Notes: generated by a model not told the origin, from the letters alone. A stretch of DNA of 64,000 nucleotides from JBFFZF01 sp050732695 (GCA_050732695.1 JBOHRL010000001.1:1-64000); one strand, 5' to 3'; shown: positions 1 to 8,481, counted from the first letter of the stretch. Translations and numbers: made by a program.

Positions 1-92
1 TTGTAGATCAGCGCTTGGACCCGAGGCCATTTCCCTGCTTTTCAACAGGGGAAGCTCGAGGAAAACCCGTGATTCTGCCCGGCCCCGCGAGG

Positions 93-947
93 TCAGGCGG
101 CAGGCTGTCGAGCCTTTGCCGGATGGATGCCGCGGCTCGGGTCGACGAGAGGGCCCTTGTAGCGGAGCAGAATGAGCAGACCGGCGGCGAGGAGGACGAA
201 GCTGGCGATCTGGGAAGTGGAAAGGCCGAGGACGAGCCGGTCGCCTTTGGCGCGGACGAACTCGATCAGGAATCGTTCGACGGCATAGAGACACATGAAG
301 ATGGCGAAGGGCTGGCCGATCCGGTGGGGTCGAGCGCCGAGCCGCCAGAGGAATGCGAACATGAGGAGGCCGGCCGTGACCTCGTAAAGCTGAGTGGGGT
401 GCACGGCGAGAATGGCTGTGTCGGGTACGTCCTGGGGCACGTCGGCGCCCACGGAACGAAGGTAGCCGGCGGACGTGGGCGGTGATCCCTGCGGGAATGC
501 GATCCCGATCCAGTGGTCGGTGGGCAGGCCGTAATCGTCACCGACGAGGAAGCAGCCCATTCGACCGATGGCATACGCAACCGCCAGAGCGGGCGCGGTC
601 GCATCGAACATCATGGCGAGGGGCAGTTTGCGTTTGCGGACCTGGTAATAGTATCCGGCTACGCCGCCGATGAAGCCGCCGTACCAGACGAGTCCACCTC
701 GCTGGAGCAGTTCACCAATGGGGTTGGCGAGAAAGGCGTCGAAGTGGAGCGCGTTGTAATAGAGGCGAGCGCCGAGGATACCGCCGATTGCAATTCCGGC
801 AAGGAGGTCCCATGCAAGGCGGGAGTCCATACCGTATCGTTCGAGCTGTTTGCCGAGGACCCATGCGCCGACGACGAACGAGAGGAACATCATGATGCCG
901 AAACTCGTGATCGGCATGTCGCCGATGCGGAAGACGACGGGGTACAT
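93..947 (-). CDS. lgt: Prolipoprotein diacylglyceryl transferase Lgt
   Basis: Inner-membrane enzyme that moves diacylglyceryl from phosphatidylglycerol to the lipobox cysteine of prolipoproteins, the first step of lipoprotein maturation. The 284-residue product is of normal length and has several hydrophobic segments. It shows YGGFIGG at 89-95, the family signature GRMGCFLVGDDYG at 128-140 (usually GRxxNFxNxE, so somewhat divergent) and HPTQLYE at 183-189, which matches the H-x3-LYE active-site region. An open frame runs 82 codons upstream, but it would cover the divergent nadE promoter region and the start of nadE. The ATG at 947 is preceded by AAAGGGA and opens with a typical Lgt N-terminus. 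Its substrates include the lipoproteins seen in this window (LemA, the double-domain lipoprotein, the Bor-like protein). Confidence 0.95.
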   Translation of the reverse strand: MYPVVFRIGDMPITSFGIMMFLSFVVGAWVLGKQLERYGMDSRLAWDLLAGIAIGGILGARLYYNALHFDAFLANPIGELLQRGGLVWYGGFIGGVAGYYYQVRKRKLPLAMMFDATAPALAVAYAIGRMGCFLVGDDYGLPTDHWIGIAFPQGSPPTSAGYLRSVGADVPQDVPDTAILAVHPTQLYEVTAGLLMFAFLWRLGARPHRIGQPFAIFMCLYAVERFLIEFVRAKGDRLVLGLSTSQIASFVLLAAGLLILLRYKGPLVDPSRGIHPAKARQPAA

Positions 948-987
948 TCCCTTTCTGGCTCTCCGAAGACTGAGGGATGGTTGCGAA

Positions 988-1015
988 AGATAAAGCGGGA
1001 CAAGCGGTTGCTCAA
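988..1015 (-). promoter_or_regulatory. Candidate sigma70-type promoter of lgt
   Basis: On the minus strand TTGAGC (1015-1010) is followed after 16 bases by TTATCT (993-988), which would start transcription near 981 and leave a leader of about 34 bases before the lgt ATG. The -35 box lies in the near-palindrome CGGTTG-CT-CAACCG. This is a match by eye only. It sits in the 145-base gap shared with the divergent nadE. Confidence 0.35.
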
Positions 1016-1092
1016 CCGTCGCCCGCCTTGCGCGGGGGTCGTGACGGGCGGGATCTTGGCGCTCCCATGAGAACGGACGGGAGGCCGCAGTC

Positions 1093-2823
1093 ATGAGTCG
1101 CCTGCGCATCGGGCTGGGCCAGATGAACGCGACGGTGGGTGACTTCGAGGGAAATGAGCGGCGCATTCGCCAGCTGATCGAGGAATCGCGCACGGCAGGT
1201 GTCGCGGTCCTTGCCCTGCCCGAACTCGTGGTCTGCGGCTATCCCCCGGAGGATCTGCTCCTGAAGCCGGCGTTCGTGGCCGAATGTCGTCGAACGGTCG
1301 ACCGGCTCTCGAGCGCAACGCGCGGAATGACCGTGATCGTCGGCTTCGCGGAGCGGGACGTGGATCTCTACAACGCGGCCGCCGTTCTGCACGATGGCGC
1401 ACGGGTCGGTCGTTACCGGAAACAGCGGCTGCCGAATTACGGCGTGTTCGATGAACTGCGCTATTTCAAGCCCGGCAACGACGAACTGATGGTGCAGGTG
1501 TGCGGCGCATGGGTCGGGTTGAGCATCTGCGAGGACATCTGGTTGCCAGGTGGGCCGGTCGCCCGGCTCTCGGTGGAAGGCGCCGACGTCATCGTGAACA
1601 TCAATGCATCGCCGTACCACCGCGAGAAGTGGCGGGAGAGACATCGCATGCTGGCGACGCGTGCGTCGGATTACGGCGTGGTCATCGCATACGTAAACCT
1701 CGTGGGTGGCCAGGATGAGCTGGTGTTCGATGGCGACAGCATGGTCGTCGGGCCATCGGGAACGGTGTTGTCGGAGGCGACACCCTTCGAAGAGGAACTG
1801 CTGGTGTGCGATGTCGAACTCGAGGAGGTGTTCCGCGCTCGACTGCACGATCCGCGGCGCCGCCACACGATGCGGCCACCTCGCCGGCAGGGCGAGGTCG
1901 AACGGCTGGTCCTGTCGACATCGCCGGGTGGCCGGACTCGCTCGTTGCCTCCCCCGGCGCCGGTCTTTCACGACGATGTGGCCGAGGTCTATCGAGCGCT
2001 CGTGGTGGGCACACGCGATTATGTTCGGAAGAACGGCTTCGAATCCGTTGTCGTCGGCCTGTCTGGCGGAATCGATTCCAGCCTCGTCGCCGCTGTTGCG
2101 GTCGATGCGCTCGGCGCCGACGCTGTGACGGGTGTGGCCCTGCCATCACGTTACTCATCGGATCACAGTCTTCACGATGCGCATGTCCTTGCCGACAGAC
2201 TTGGCCTCCGGCGAATGGAATTGCCGATCGAACCGGCACACGCGGCGTTTCTCGAGATCCTGAGCGGACCGTTCACCGGTTGCAAGCCCGACATCGCGGA
2301 AGAGAACCTTCAGGCGCGGGTTCGCGGCACTCTGCTGATGGCGCTGTCGAACAAGTTCGGCTGGCTCCTGCTCACGACGGGCAACAAGAGCGAACTCGCG
2401 ACCGGCTACGCAACGCTTTACGGCGACATGGCGGGCGGGTTCGCGATGCTGAAGGATGTTCCAAAGACGCTCGTGTACGAGCTTTCGCGCTGGCGGAACG
2501 CGCAACCGGACGGCCCCGTCATTGCCGAGTCCGTGCTGATGAAGCCGCCTTCGGCCGAGTTGCGGCCCGATCAGAAGGACACGGATTCACTGCCGCCCTA
2601 CGATGTGCTGGATCCGATCCTCCGCCTGTACGTCGAAGAGGACCGCAGCATCCAGGAGATCATCGATGCGGGGCATGACGAACCAACGGTCCGGCGCATC
2701 GCCCGACTCGTGGATCTCAGCGAATACAAGCGGCGGCAGTCGGCGCCCGGCGTGAAGATCACGCCGCGCGCGTTTGGCAAGGACAGGCGCCTTCCCATCA
2801 CGAGCCAATACCGCGGTCCCTGA
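1093..2823 (+). CDS. nadE: Glutamine-dependent NAD+ synthetase NadE
   Basis: Converts nicotinic acid adenine dinucleotide to NAD+ with ATP and glutamine. The 576 residues carry two domains. The N-terminal nitrilase-type glutaminase shows the Glu-Lys-Cys triad: E44 in LPELVVCGY, K110 in YRKQRLPNY, C146 in LSICEDIW. The C-terminal N-type ATP pyrophosphatase has its P-loop LSGGIDSS at 323-330 and a later TTGNKSELATGY substrate segment. Length and domain order fit the bacterial long form. It is a single gene, divergent from lgt and convergent with the lemA operon. It works in the same pathway as nadB near 36 kb (quinolinate synthesis), although the two are far apart. Confidence 0.96.
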   Translation: MSRLRIGLGQMNATVGDFEGNERRIRQLIEESRTAGVAVLALPELVVCGYPPEDLLLKPAFVAECRRTVDRLSSATRGMTVIVGFAERDVDLYNAAAVLHDGARVGRYRKQRLPNYGVFDELRYFKPGNDELMVQVCGAWVGLSICEDIWLPGGPVARLSVEGADVIVNINASPYHREKWRERHRMLATRASDYGVVIAYVNLVGGQDELVFDGDSMVVGPSGTVLSEATPFEEELLVCDVELEEVFRARLHDPRRRHTMRPPRRQGEVERLVLSTSPGGRTRSLPPPAPVFHDDVAEVYRALVVGTRDYVRKNGFESVVVGLSGGIDSSLVAAVAVDALGADAVTGVALPSRYSSDHSLHDAHVLADRLGLRRMELPIEPAHAAFLEILSGPFTGCKPDIAEENLQARVRGTLLMALSNKFGWLLLTTGNKSELATGYATLYGDMAGGFAMLKDVPKTLVYELSRWRNAQPDGPVIAESVLMKPPSAELRPDQKDTDSLPPYDVLDPILRLYVEEDRSIQEIIDAGHDEPTVRRIARLVDLSEYKRRQSAPGVKITPRAFGKDRRLPITSQYRGP

Positions 2824-2893
2824 GCGCGCCGGGGGGCCACCATCATCCCATCGAAGTCCCGGGTGCCTGCCGCCCGACGCCCTCGGGTCGCGA

Positions 2894-3490
2894 TCAACTG
2901 CCCGTGTCGCGGCCGAACTCGACCGTCGGCGCCTGTTGCGTGCTCTCCGGCGCATCGAACTGTTCCTTCCGATCCGCCCCGATCACTCGCGCCGTGATCG
3001 TCTGCGGGAACTGCCGGATGAACGTGTTGTAGGTCTGCACCGCCTCATTGAAGTCACGACGTGCGACCGCGATGCGATTCTCCGTCTCGGTGAGTTCGTC
3101 CTGAAGACGAATGAAGTTCTCGTTGGCGGTGAGGTCCGGGTAGGCCTCGACGGCGACATTCAGAAAGAGGCGCAGGTTGTCACTGACGGCGGCACTGGCG
3201 CGGCTGACTTCGCCCGTCGCTACATCGTTCTGGATTGCACCCGCCAGTTGATCCCTGGCCGCGTTGAGGCCGCTTCTCGCCTCGGCCACGCGCGTGAAGG
3301 TCTCCTCCTGGAAGCGAGCGGCTTCCTCGACGGTCGCGACGAGATTCGGGATGAGATCGTTTCTGCGCATGAGTTCGGCCTCGATGTTTCCTCCGGCCGT
3401 TTCCGTCTGCTCATCGAGTTCCTGGATCCGGTTGTAGCCACAACCGCTCAGGGTCAGCACGAAAAGCAGGAAGAAGAGTCGAACCTTCAT
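2894..3490 (-). CDS. lemA: LemA family lipoprotein
   Basis: LemA-family membrane-anchored helical protein of 198 residues. It opens with a lipoprotein signal peptide whose lipobox reads TLSGC, so the mature protein is probably lipidated at C18 and held at the cell envelope. The body is the typical LemA helical domain, with RRNDLIPNLVATVEEAARFQ and a later NTFIRQFP segment. The ATG at 3490 was chosen because it begins the signal peptide and has GAGAGGAC upstream. It overlaps the stop of the preceding nucleotidyltransferase gene by four bases (ATGA), so translation is probably coupled. LemA proteins often sit beside TPM-domain genes, as here, but their biochemical role is not settled. Confidence 0.9.
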   Translation of the reverse strand: MKVRLFFLLFVLTLSGCGYNRIQELDEQTETAGGNIEAELMRRNDLIPNLVATVEEAARFQEETFTRVAEARSGLNAARDQLAGAIQNDVATGEVSRASAAVSDNLRLFLNVAVEAYPDLTANENFIRLQDELTETENRIAVARRDFNEAVQTYNTFIRQFPQTITARVIGADRKEQFDAPESTQQAPTVEFGRDTGS

Positions 3491-4230
3491 CGGAGTCCTC
3501 TCTCGATCGAGTCCACGTAAGAAGCCGTACGTTGAACTGCCGCGCGGTACTGACTGACGAGCGGGTCCGTCAGCTGCGGTTTCCACCGGTTCGGTGAGGT
3601 GCGGCCATCGAGTGCGGCAAGAAGACCGGTCGAGGGCGCATCCACGACCGATGCGGCCTGGACAATTACATCGCGCATTGCAGGTGGAACGTTCTGTCCC
3701 CCAAGGCGCAAGGCGGCGCGCATGTAGGTGACGAACGATGGCAGTGCGACGATGAGCAGATGGCCGACCGCGTCATCATCGCGGGCGACCCAGAGCAGTC
3801 GCGAATCAAGGGTCGCGAGGCGGCTTCGCAATTCCCTCTCTGCCTGGAGCCGGAGTGCCGGCATCTCGATCATCGACCCCTCGAACGGTTCTTCTCCCCC
3901 GAGCAGCACGTGCGCATCCTGCATGTCCATGAGTTCGATCGCGAATGCGTCTGCGGCATGCATTCGATCGCCCCACGGCAGGAGTAGCGGCTGCACACGT
4001 CTCTCTTCGTACCGCTGGAGGACGGGTGCCGCTCGGGCGAGGAGCGGCGCATCGACTTCATCCGCAAAGAGAAGGATGTTGATGTCGCTCCAGACGGGCA
4101 CGAATTCGTCGCGCGCGGCGGAACCGTAAAGGATAGCGGACCTGAGCCGCGTGCCGAGCGCCGAAACAAGATCCGTCGTGAACCCCCGCGCATCGCGCAG
4201 GGCCTGCTCGGATGGCTTCATCTGCGTCAC
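3487..4230 (-). CDS. Nucleotidyltransferase-fold protein between TPM and LemA genes
   Basis: The 247-residue protein has the minimal nucleotidyltransferase core: LYGSAARDEFVPVWSDINIL at about residues 35-54. This fits the pattern GSx(2)RDx(n)SDxD, except that the second metal-binding acid is Asn (SDIN). No signal peptide or membrane segment is visible; the C-terminal half is helical and could be a partner-binding or substrate domain. The start may be the GTG at 4230 (GTGA overlap with the upstream TPM gene) or the ATG at 4221. Its own stop overlaps the lemA start. The substrate cannot be read from the sequence; protein, RNA and small-molecule transfer are all possible, and the SDxN change could mean altered or lost catalysis. 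Confidence 0.75.
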   Translation of the reverse strand: MTQMKPSEQALRDARGFTTDLVSALGTRLRSAILYGSAARDEFVPVWSDINILLFADEVDAPLLARAAPVLQRYEERRVQPLLLPWGDRMHAADAFAIELMDMQDAHVLLGGEEPFEGSMIEMPALRLQAERELRSRLATLDSRLLWVARDDDAVGHLLIVALPSFVTYMRAALRLGGQNVPPAMRDVIVQAASVVDAPSTGLLAALDGRTSPNRWKPQLTDPLVSQYRAAVQRTASYVDSIERGLR

Positions 4231-5027
4231 CAGCTTCGCCCCACTCCACCGCCACCGAACCCGCCACCACCACCGAACCCACCAAAACCGCCACTACCAC
4301 CAAAGCCGCCGCCGAAACCGCCGGGGAAGCCGCGTCGGCCACGCGGCAGGGGGATTGGCAGGAAGACAGGAAACCGCGATCGCCGGCCACGGGACCGCGA
4401 CCACAGGAACACCATGATCACGAGCATCATGATGAAGGCGATCGGGATGCCGCCATCGCCTTCGTCGGTTTGCTGCGGCGTCTGCGGCAACGCCGGGACA
4501 TCGCCGGTCAGCTGGAAATCGAAACGTTCCGCGTATTCGCCGGCGAGTGCGGTGACTCCCAGCAGAATGCCCTCGCCGTAGTTTCCGTCACGGAACGCCG
4601 GTATTATGAAACGATCCGCGATCCGGCCAGCTTCGGTCGCCGTGATGAACGTCGATGTTCCCGTGCCGGTTTCAATCTTGAGCTGGCCGCGACCGTCCGG
4701 TGCCGTTTCCTTCGGAATGACCAGCACGACGATGCCTGTGTTGCGCGACGGATCGCCGGGATCACCCTTCCGGCCAATACGCCATTCCCGTCCGATCTGG
4801 AGGGCCACCTCGTCCCGCGTTCGGCCTTCCAGCGAACGAAGCGTCACGACGACGATCTCGCCGCCGGACTTCGCGCGGACCTCATCGATGATGCGACCGA
4901 TCCTTGCCTCGTCCTCAGCCGGGATCGCGCCGGCAAAATCGTTCACGTACCCGATCGGGTCCGGCAGCGAAAGCTGCGCCACGCCCGTCATGGCAGAGGC
5001 CAGCAGTATCCCTTTGAAGCGAGTCAT
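4227..5027 (-). CDS. TPM-domain membrane protein (YgcG/Psb32-like)
   Basis: Membrane-anchored TPM-domain protein of 266 residues. It has an N-terminal signal segment, a TPM domain (about 25-165) that includes YVNDFAGAIP near its start and GNYGEGILLGVTALAGEY near its end, one membrane helix (IAFIMMLVIMVFLW), a basic stretch, and a glycine-rich tail ending GGGVGRSW, as is usual for this family. The ATG at 5027 follows GGAAGGACC. It is the first gene of a three-gene minus-strand operon (TPM, nucleotidyltransferase, lemA) with four-base overlaps at both joints. TPM proteins have been described as acid-phosphatase-like or as helpers of membrane-complex repair; the role here is unknown. Confidence 0.85.
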   Translation of the reverse strand: MTRFKGILLASAMTGVAQLSLPDPIGYVNDFAGAIPAEDEARIGRIIDEVRAKSGGEIVVVTLRSLEGRTRDEVALQIGREWRIGRKGDPGDPSRNTGIVVLVIPKETAPDGRGQLKIETGTGTSTFITATEAGRIADRFIIPAFRDGNYGEGILLGVTALAGEYAERFDFQLTGDVPALPQTPQQTDEGDGGIPIAFIMMLVIMVFLWSRSRGRRSRFPVFLPIPLPRGRRGFPGGFGGGFGGSGGFGGFGGGGGFGGGGVGRSW

Positions 5028-5153
5028 CAACGGTCCTTCCATTCCGCGCGAGCGGCGAATGTAGTCGTGGCAACGGCCGTGCCGAAACAACCCTGCCATC
5101 CTGGCTGGTGTCCAGGGCAACATCGATACGTGCCTCACGGTCCGGAGTGACCC

Positions 5154-5435
5154 ATGAATGACCTGGCCCGCGACATCCGATTCGCGTTCCGAAGTCTGCT
5201 TCATGCACCCGGCTTTGCGGCCGCCGCGGTCGTCGCGCTTGGTCTCGGTACGGGCGCGACGACTGCCGTCTTCAGTCTACGCGATGGGGTTGTGCTTCGT
5301 CCCCTCCCCTACCCCGATCCGGACCGGCTGGTGATGCTGTGGGGCACAAATGATGAAAGGGGGCTGACCCACGAACGGCTCTCGCTGGTGAATCTGATGG
5401 ACTACTCGAAGCGGACACGGCCGGGAAACGCATTG
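5154..5435 (+). pseudogene. Remnant of an ADOP/MacB-type ABC permease
   Basis: From the ATG at 5154 the first ~90 residues read as the N-terminus of an acidobacterial-type duplicated orphan permease (MacB_PCD family): FRSLLHAPGFAAAAVVALGL, a membrane helix, then VLRPLPYPDPDRLVMLW. Full members are about 800 residues. Here similarity ends near 5435, and the open frame continues only as arginine-rich sequence to 5567, partly antisense to the csbD-like gene. No other permease pieces are visible nearby, so most of the gene has been deleted. Confidence 0.75.
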
Positions 5436-5497
5436 CGTCCCCGGCCGCGGCCGTTGGAAACTGCCCAGGATTCACGCCGGCATCGGCGCAGTGGAAC

Positions 5498-5704
5498 CTA
5501 CCGGAGTCCGTTCCGCTCTTCGAAGCGCTGGACTTCGCGCTCGGCCTCGTCGCGAGCCTTGCCGTAGCGCTGTTGAATGGCGCCTACGAGCTGGTCGCGG
5601 CGGCCCTCGATCCGGTCGAGGTCGTCATTGGTCAGGTCGCCCCACTGCTCCTTGACCTTGCCCTTGACCTCGTTCCACTTGCCCTTGAAGGTCGACTCGT
5701 TCAT
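5498..5704 (-). CDS. CsbD family stress protein
   Basis: CsbD-like protein of 68 residues, made of a single CsbD domain: FKGKWNEVKGKVKEQWGDLT followed by a charged helix rich in Glu, Arg and Gln. Family members are abundant general-stress proteins of unknown biochemical role. The start at 5704 has GGAGG seven bases upstream. Its 3' end overlaps the dying frame of the permease remnant on the other strand. The next gene upstream on the same strand (stop at 5759) is a small Cys-rich protein, and the two may share a transcript. Confidence 0.88.
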   Translation of the reverse strand: MNESTFKGKWNEVKGKVKEQWGDLTNDDLDRIEGRRDQLVGAIQQRYGKARDEAEREVQRFEERNGLR

Positions 5705-5758
5705 GCTGGCCTCCTGCCGAAGTGAGTCCTTCTATCGCGAAGACACGACTGGCAGAGC

Positions 5759-5995
5759 TCAGCGCACGCGGTCCCGGAGTCCATCGACACCGCTCTCATC
5801 CGCGCAATGCTTGCAGCAATACATGCCGACCCGGCTCTCCAGGCCGTGGCCTACGATCCGGCACTCGCAATGCTTGCAGCGTGGAGCAAGTGCGTGGATG
5901 GCACATTCGAAGCTGTCGAACACATGATGCTGGCCCGACATCACCACTTCGAACGCCTTGTCGTAGTCGTTGCCGCACGTTTCACACACGGACAT
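5759..5995 (-). CDS. Conserved small Cys/His-rich protein, probable metal binder
   Basis: A 78-residue protein with a CETCG pair near the N-terminus, a central HHVFDSFECAIHALAP segment, CKHCECRI, then CCKHC. With about ten cysteines and several histidines it can form at least one, probably two, zinc or other metal sites. I recognise the pattern as that of a conserved, uncharacterised small protein found in several bacterial phyla; no function is known to me. The ATG at 5995 has GGAGTG upstream. An open frame extends far upstream in the same phase, but it is antisense to the response regulator gene and has no coding character. Confidence 0.7.
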   Translation of the reverse strand: MSVCETCGNDYDKAFEVVMSGQHHVFDSFECAIHALAPRCKHCECRIVGHGLESRVGMYCCKHCADESGVDGLRDRVR

Positions 5996-6247
5996 TGCTG
6001 CACTCCGTTCAGTTTTCGTGTCACGTATCGAGGGTGCAGGATCCGTGCCGCCCAACCCCTGAAACATGAGGATCTGCGCTGCCGCGTGCCGGCTTGGACT
6101 CATGCGCTTCGAGCGGGTCCGCCGCGCTACAGCGGATCCCTCTGGAGGCCCGGCACGGCTCCGTCGAGCGACAATCAAGGCGGCGGGGTATGCGATCCGG
6201 GTGAATGGCGACTCCGGTTGCAACCCGCGAGTGAAAGGGGAGCGTCG

Positions 6248-6937
6248 ATGCGCATCCTGATCGTGGAAGACGATCGCAGGGTGGCGAGTTTCCTGGAGCG
6301 AGGGCTGCGTGAAGAAGGATACGCGGTGGACGTGGCGCACGAGGGAGAGGACGGCCGACTGAAAGCGCACGTTCACGACTATGACGTGTTGATTCTCGAC
6401 GTGATGCTGCCGGGCCGGACGGGGATCGAAATCGTACGCGAACTGCGACGTGAGGAGCGAGCGGTCCCGGTGCTTCTGTTGACGGCGAGGGACACGAAAG
6501 ATGACATCGTGCGGGGGCTGGACGCTGGAGCCGACGACTATCTGACGAAGCCGTTCAGCTTTGACGAACTTCTTGCGCGCGTGCGGGCGCTGGGTCGGCG
6601 GGTGAGCGTGGCGTGGGAGGAGCGGCTTCGTTACGACGACCTCGAACTGGACCGGCGGCGCCGGACGGTGGTCCGGGGAGGCCGCGAGTTGAATCTCACG
6701 CCGAAGGAGTTTCAGTTGCTGGAGTTCTTTCTGGCGCGGCCGGAGCAAGTGGTCCGGCGAACGGAGCTGCTCGAGAAAGTCTGGGACCTTCGGTTCGATC
6801 CAATGAGCAACGTCGTCGATGTGCATGTGGGCAATCTGCGGCGCAAACTGCGAACGGACGAAGGCGGTGGGCTCGTGCACACCGTTCGTGGCGTTGGCTA
6901 CATCCTGCATCGCGATTACGAAGGTGAGGCCGATTGA
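6248..6937 (+). CDS. OmpR/PhoB-type response regulator
   Basis: DNA-binding response regulator of 229 residues. The receiver domain (1-115) has the acidic pocket EDD, phosphoacceptor D51 in LILDVMLPG, T79 and K101 in LTKPFSF. The C-terminal winged-helix domain includes ELNLTPKEFQLLEFFLARP and VVDVHVGNLRRKL. It ends in the TTGA overlap with the histidine kinase gene, so the pair is translated together. The ATG at 6248 has AAGGGGAG upstream. The target genes cannot be told from the sequence. The 252-base gap upstream, shared with the divergent Cys-rich gene, must hold the promoter; no convincing box was seen in it. Confidence 0.95.
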   Translation: MRILIVEDDRRVASFLERGLREEGYAVDVAHEGEDGRLKAHVHDYDVLILDVMLPGRTGIEIVRELRREERAVPVLLLTARDTKDDIVRGLDAGADDYLTKPFSFDELLARVRALGRRVSVAWEERLRYDDLELDRRRRTVVRGGRELNLTPKEFQLLEFFLARPEQVVRRTELLEKVWDLRFDPMSNVVDVHVGNLRRKLRTDEGGGLVHTVRGVGYILHRDYEGEAD

Positions 6938-8481
6938 GACGTTCGCTGCGGATCCGACTTGCAGCGCGCGTGGCGGCGGCAGTGGCGGCGTCGCTCGCTC
7001 TGATTTCCGTGACCGGCTATCTGGGTGCGCGCGTGTTTCTCGACCGCGAGATCACGGCAAGCCTGTACAATGTGGCAGCGATCCAGGCCAGCTCTGTGAC
7101 GGATGCGCCGTCAGGGGAAATGCACTTTCACGAATGGGATCTGACGCCCGAAGAAGCGGCGCAGGTGCGCGAGTTGAACCGGTTCGCTCAGGTCTGGAGC
7201 GCGGAGGGCCGGAGTCTGCTGCGGACGCAGTACATCCGCGAGGACCTTCCCCTCGACCGTACAGCGCTGCGTGCGGCGGCGACGGGTCAATTGATCACGC
7301 GAGAACAGAGCTTCGCCGGGATCCCGATCCGATCGTTGTATTATCCGCTGGAACGGTTGGGCCCGCTGCACGCGCATCATGTGTTGCAGGTCGCCGCGCC
7401 GTTGACGGGCCGCAACCGGATGCTCGAGCAACTGGCGTGGTTGCTCGCGAGCATCACCATGCTGGCCGGCGCTGTAGCCTTCGCGGGTGGGTGGTGGCTA
7501 TCCAGGCGAGTGGTCAGGCCCCTGCACGAGATCATCGATCAGGCAGAGGCCATCCGCGCCGGCACGCTCGCGTCGAGGATCGAAGCCAGCGCGGACAGTC
7601 AGGAGTCGGAACGTCTGGTTGGTGTGTTGAATACGATGCTCGCGCGGCTCGAACAGTCGTTCGAGGCACAGCGTCGGTTCACTGCGGACGCGAGCCACGA
7701 GCTGCGCTCGCCGCTGACCGCACTGCGTGGCGAGATCGAGGTCGCACTGCGTCGGGAGCGCGAGCCGGAAGAGTACCGCCGCGTGCTCGGCGCCAATCTC
7801 CAGGAGGTCGACCGCCTGAGTCGGCTCGCCGAGGACCTGCTCACGTTGGCCCGCTCCGATACGGGGATGATGGAAGCGCGCCTCGAGCCCGTCGATCTCG
7901 GCCAGCACGTGGCCAGCCTGATCGAACGACTCCGCCCGCGTGCCGAGGCCAGACGCATAGTGCTTTCCGCGCGCGGCCAGACGGGGATTGCGCCACTCGA
8001 CGCCAGCCTGATGGATCGACTCCTCTGGAACCTGCTCGACAACGCCCTCCACTTCGCGCCGCGCGGCGGGCGAGTCGATGTGCGTGTGAAGCGGTATGGC
8101 GATGAACTCGAACTCGACGTGAGCGACGATGGCCCCGGCGTTCCTGCATCCGATCGGGAACGCGTGTTCGAGCGGTTCTTTCGCGGCGACGCAGCGCGCA
8201 CGGCGACGGATGCCGAGGGGACCGGGCTCGGTCTGTCCATCGCGCGAGCGATCGCGATCGCACATGGCGGCCGAATCGACATCACCGATTCGGCCTCAGG
8301 TGGCGCCCGCTTCCGTGTTTGCCTGCCGGTTCACCCGCCAGAGCGATCCCACGGCTCAGCCGCCCCTCGCGGTCACGGCGTGATCGTTACCGTCACGCCA
8401 GGACCCTCGCCTCGAATGCTCATGCGCGATTCAGCCGAGACCGGGCCCGTGAACACACCATCGTTGTACGAGAACACCTGA
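6934..8481 (+). CDS. Sensor histidine kinase
   Basis: Membrane sensor kinase of 515 residues, partner of the regulator just upstream. It has a first membrane helix (about 9-32), a ~135-residue periplasmic sensor region without a recognised fold, a second helix (167-190), a HAMP domain, the DHp helix with H255 in ADASHELRSPLTALRGE, an N box around 366-372 (WNLLDNA), and G boxes DDGPGVP and GTGLGLSIA. The start is the TTG at 6934, overlapping the regulator's stop. Catalytic homology ends near residue 470; the last ~45 residues are Pro/Ser-rich and their final ~36 codons are antisense to the 3' end of the convergent lipoprotein gene. The tail is probably the by-product of a lost stop codon. Confidence 0.95.
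   Translation: MRRSLRIRLAARVAAAVAASLALISVTGYLGARVFLDREITASLYNVAAIQASSVTDAPSGEMHFHEWDLTPEEAAQVRELNRFAQVWSAEGRSLLRTQYIREDLPLDRTALRAAATGQLITREQSFAGIPIRSLYYPLERLGPLHAHHVLQVAAPLTGRNRMLEQLAWLLASITMLAGAVAFAGGWWLSRRVVRPLHEIIDQAEAIRAGTLASRIEASADSQESERLVGVLNTMLARLEQSFEAQRRFTADASHELRSPLTALRGEIEVALRREREPEEYRRVLGANLQEVDRLSRLAEDLLTLARSDTGMMEARLEPVDLGQHVASLIERLRPRAEARRIVLSARGQTGIAPLDASLMDRLLWNLLDNALHFAPRGGRVDVRVKRYGDELELDVSDDGPGVPASDRERVFERFFRGDAARTATDAEGTGLGLSIARAIAIAHGGRIDITDSASGGARFRVCLPVHPPERSHGSAAPRGHGVIVTVTPGPSPRMLMRDSAETGPVNTPSLYENT

Noticed and set aside
33..52. Stem-loop CCCTG/CAGGG near the left edge, downstream of lgt, as a terminator
   Set aside because: The stem is short and no T-run follows on either strand.
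5436..6000. Insertion sequence or transposase to explain the permease remnant
   Set aside because: No transposase motif, terminal inverted repeats or target duplication could be found around the remnant.
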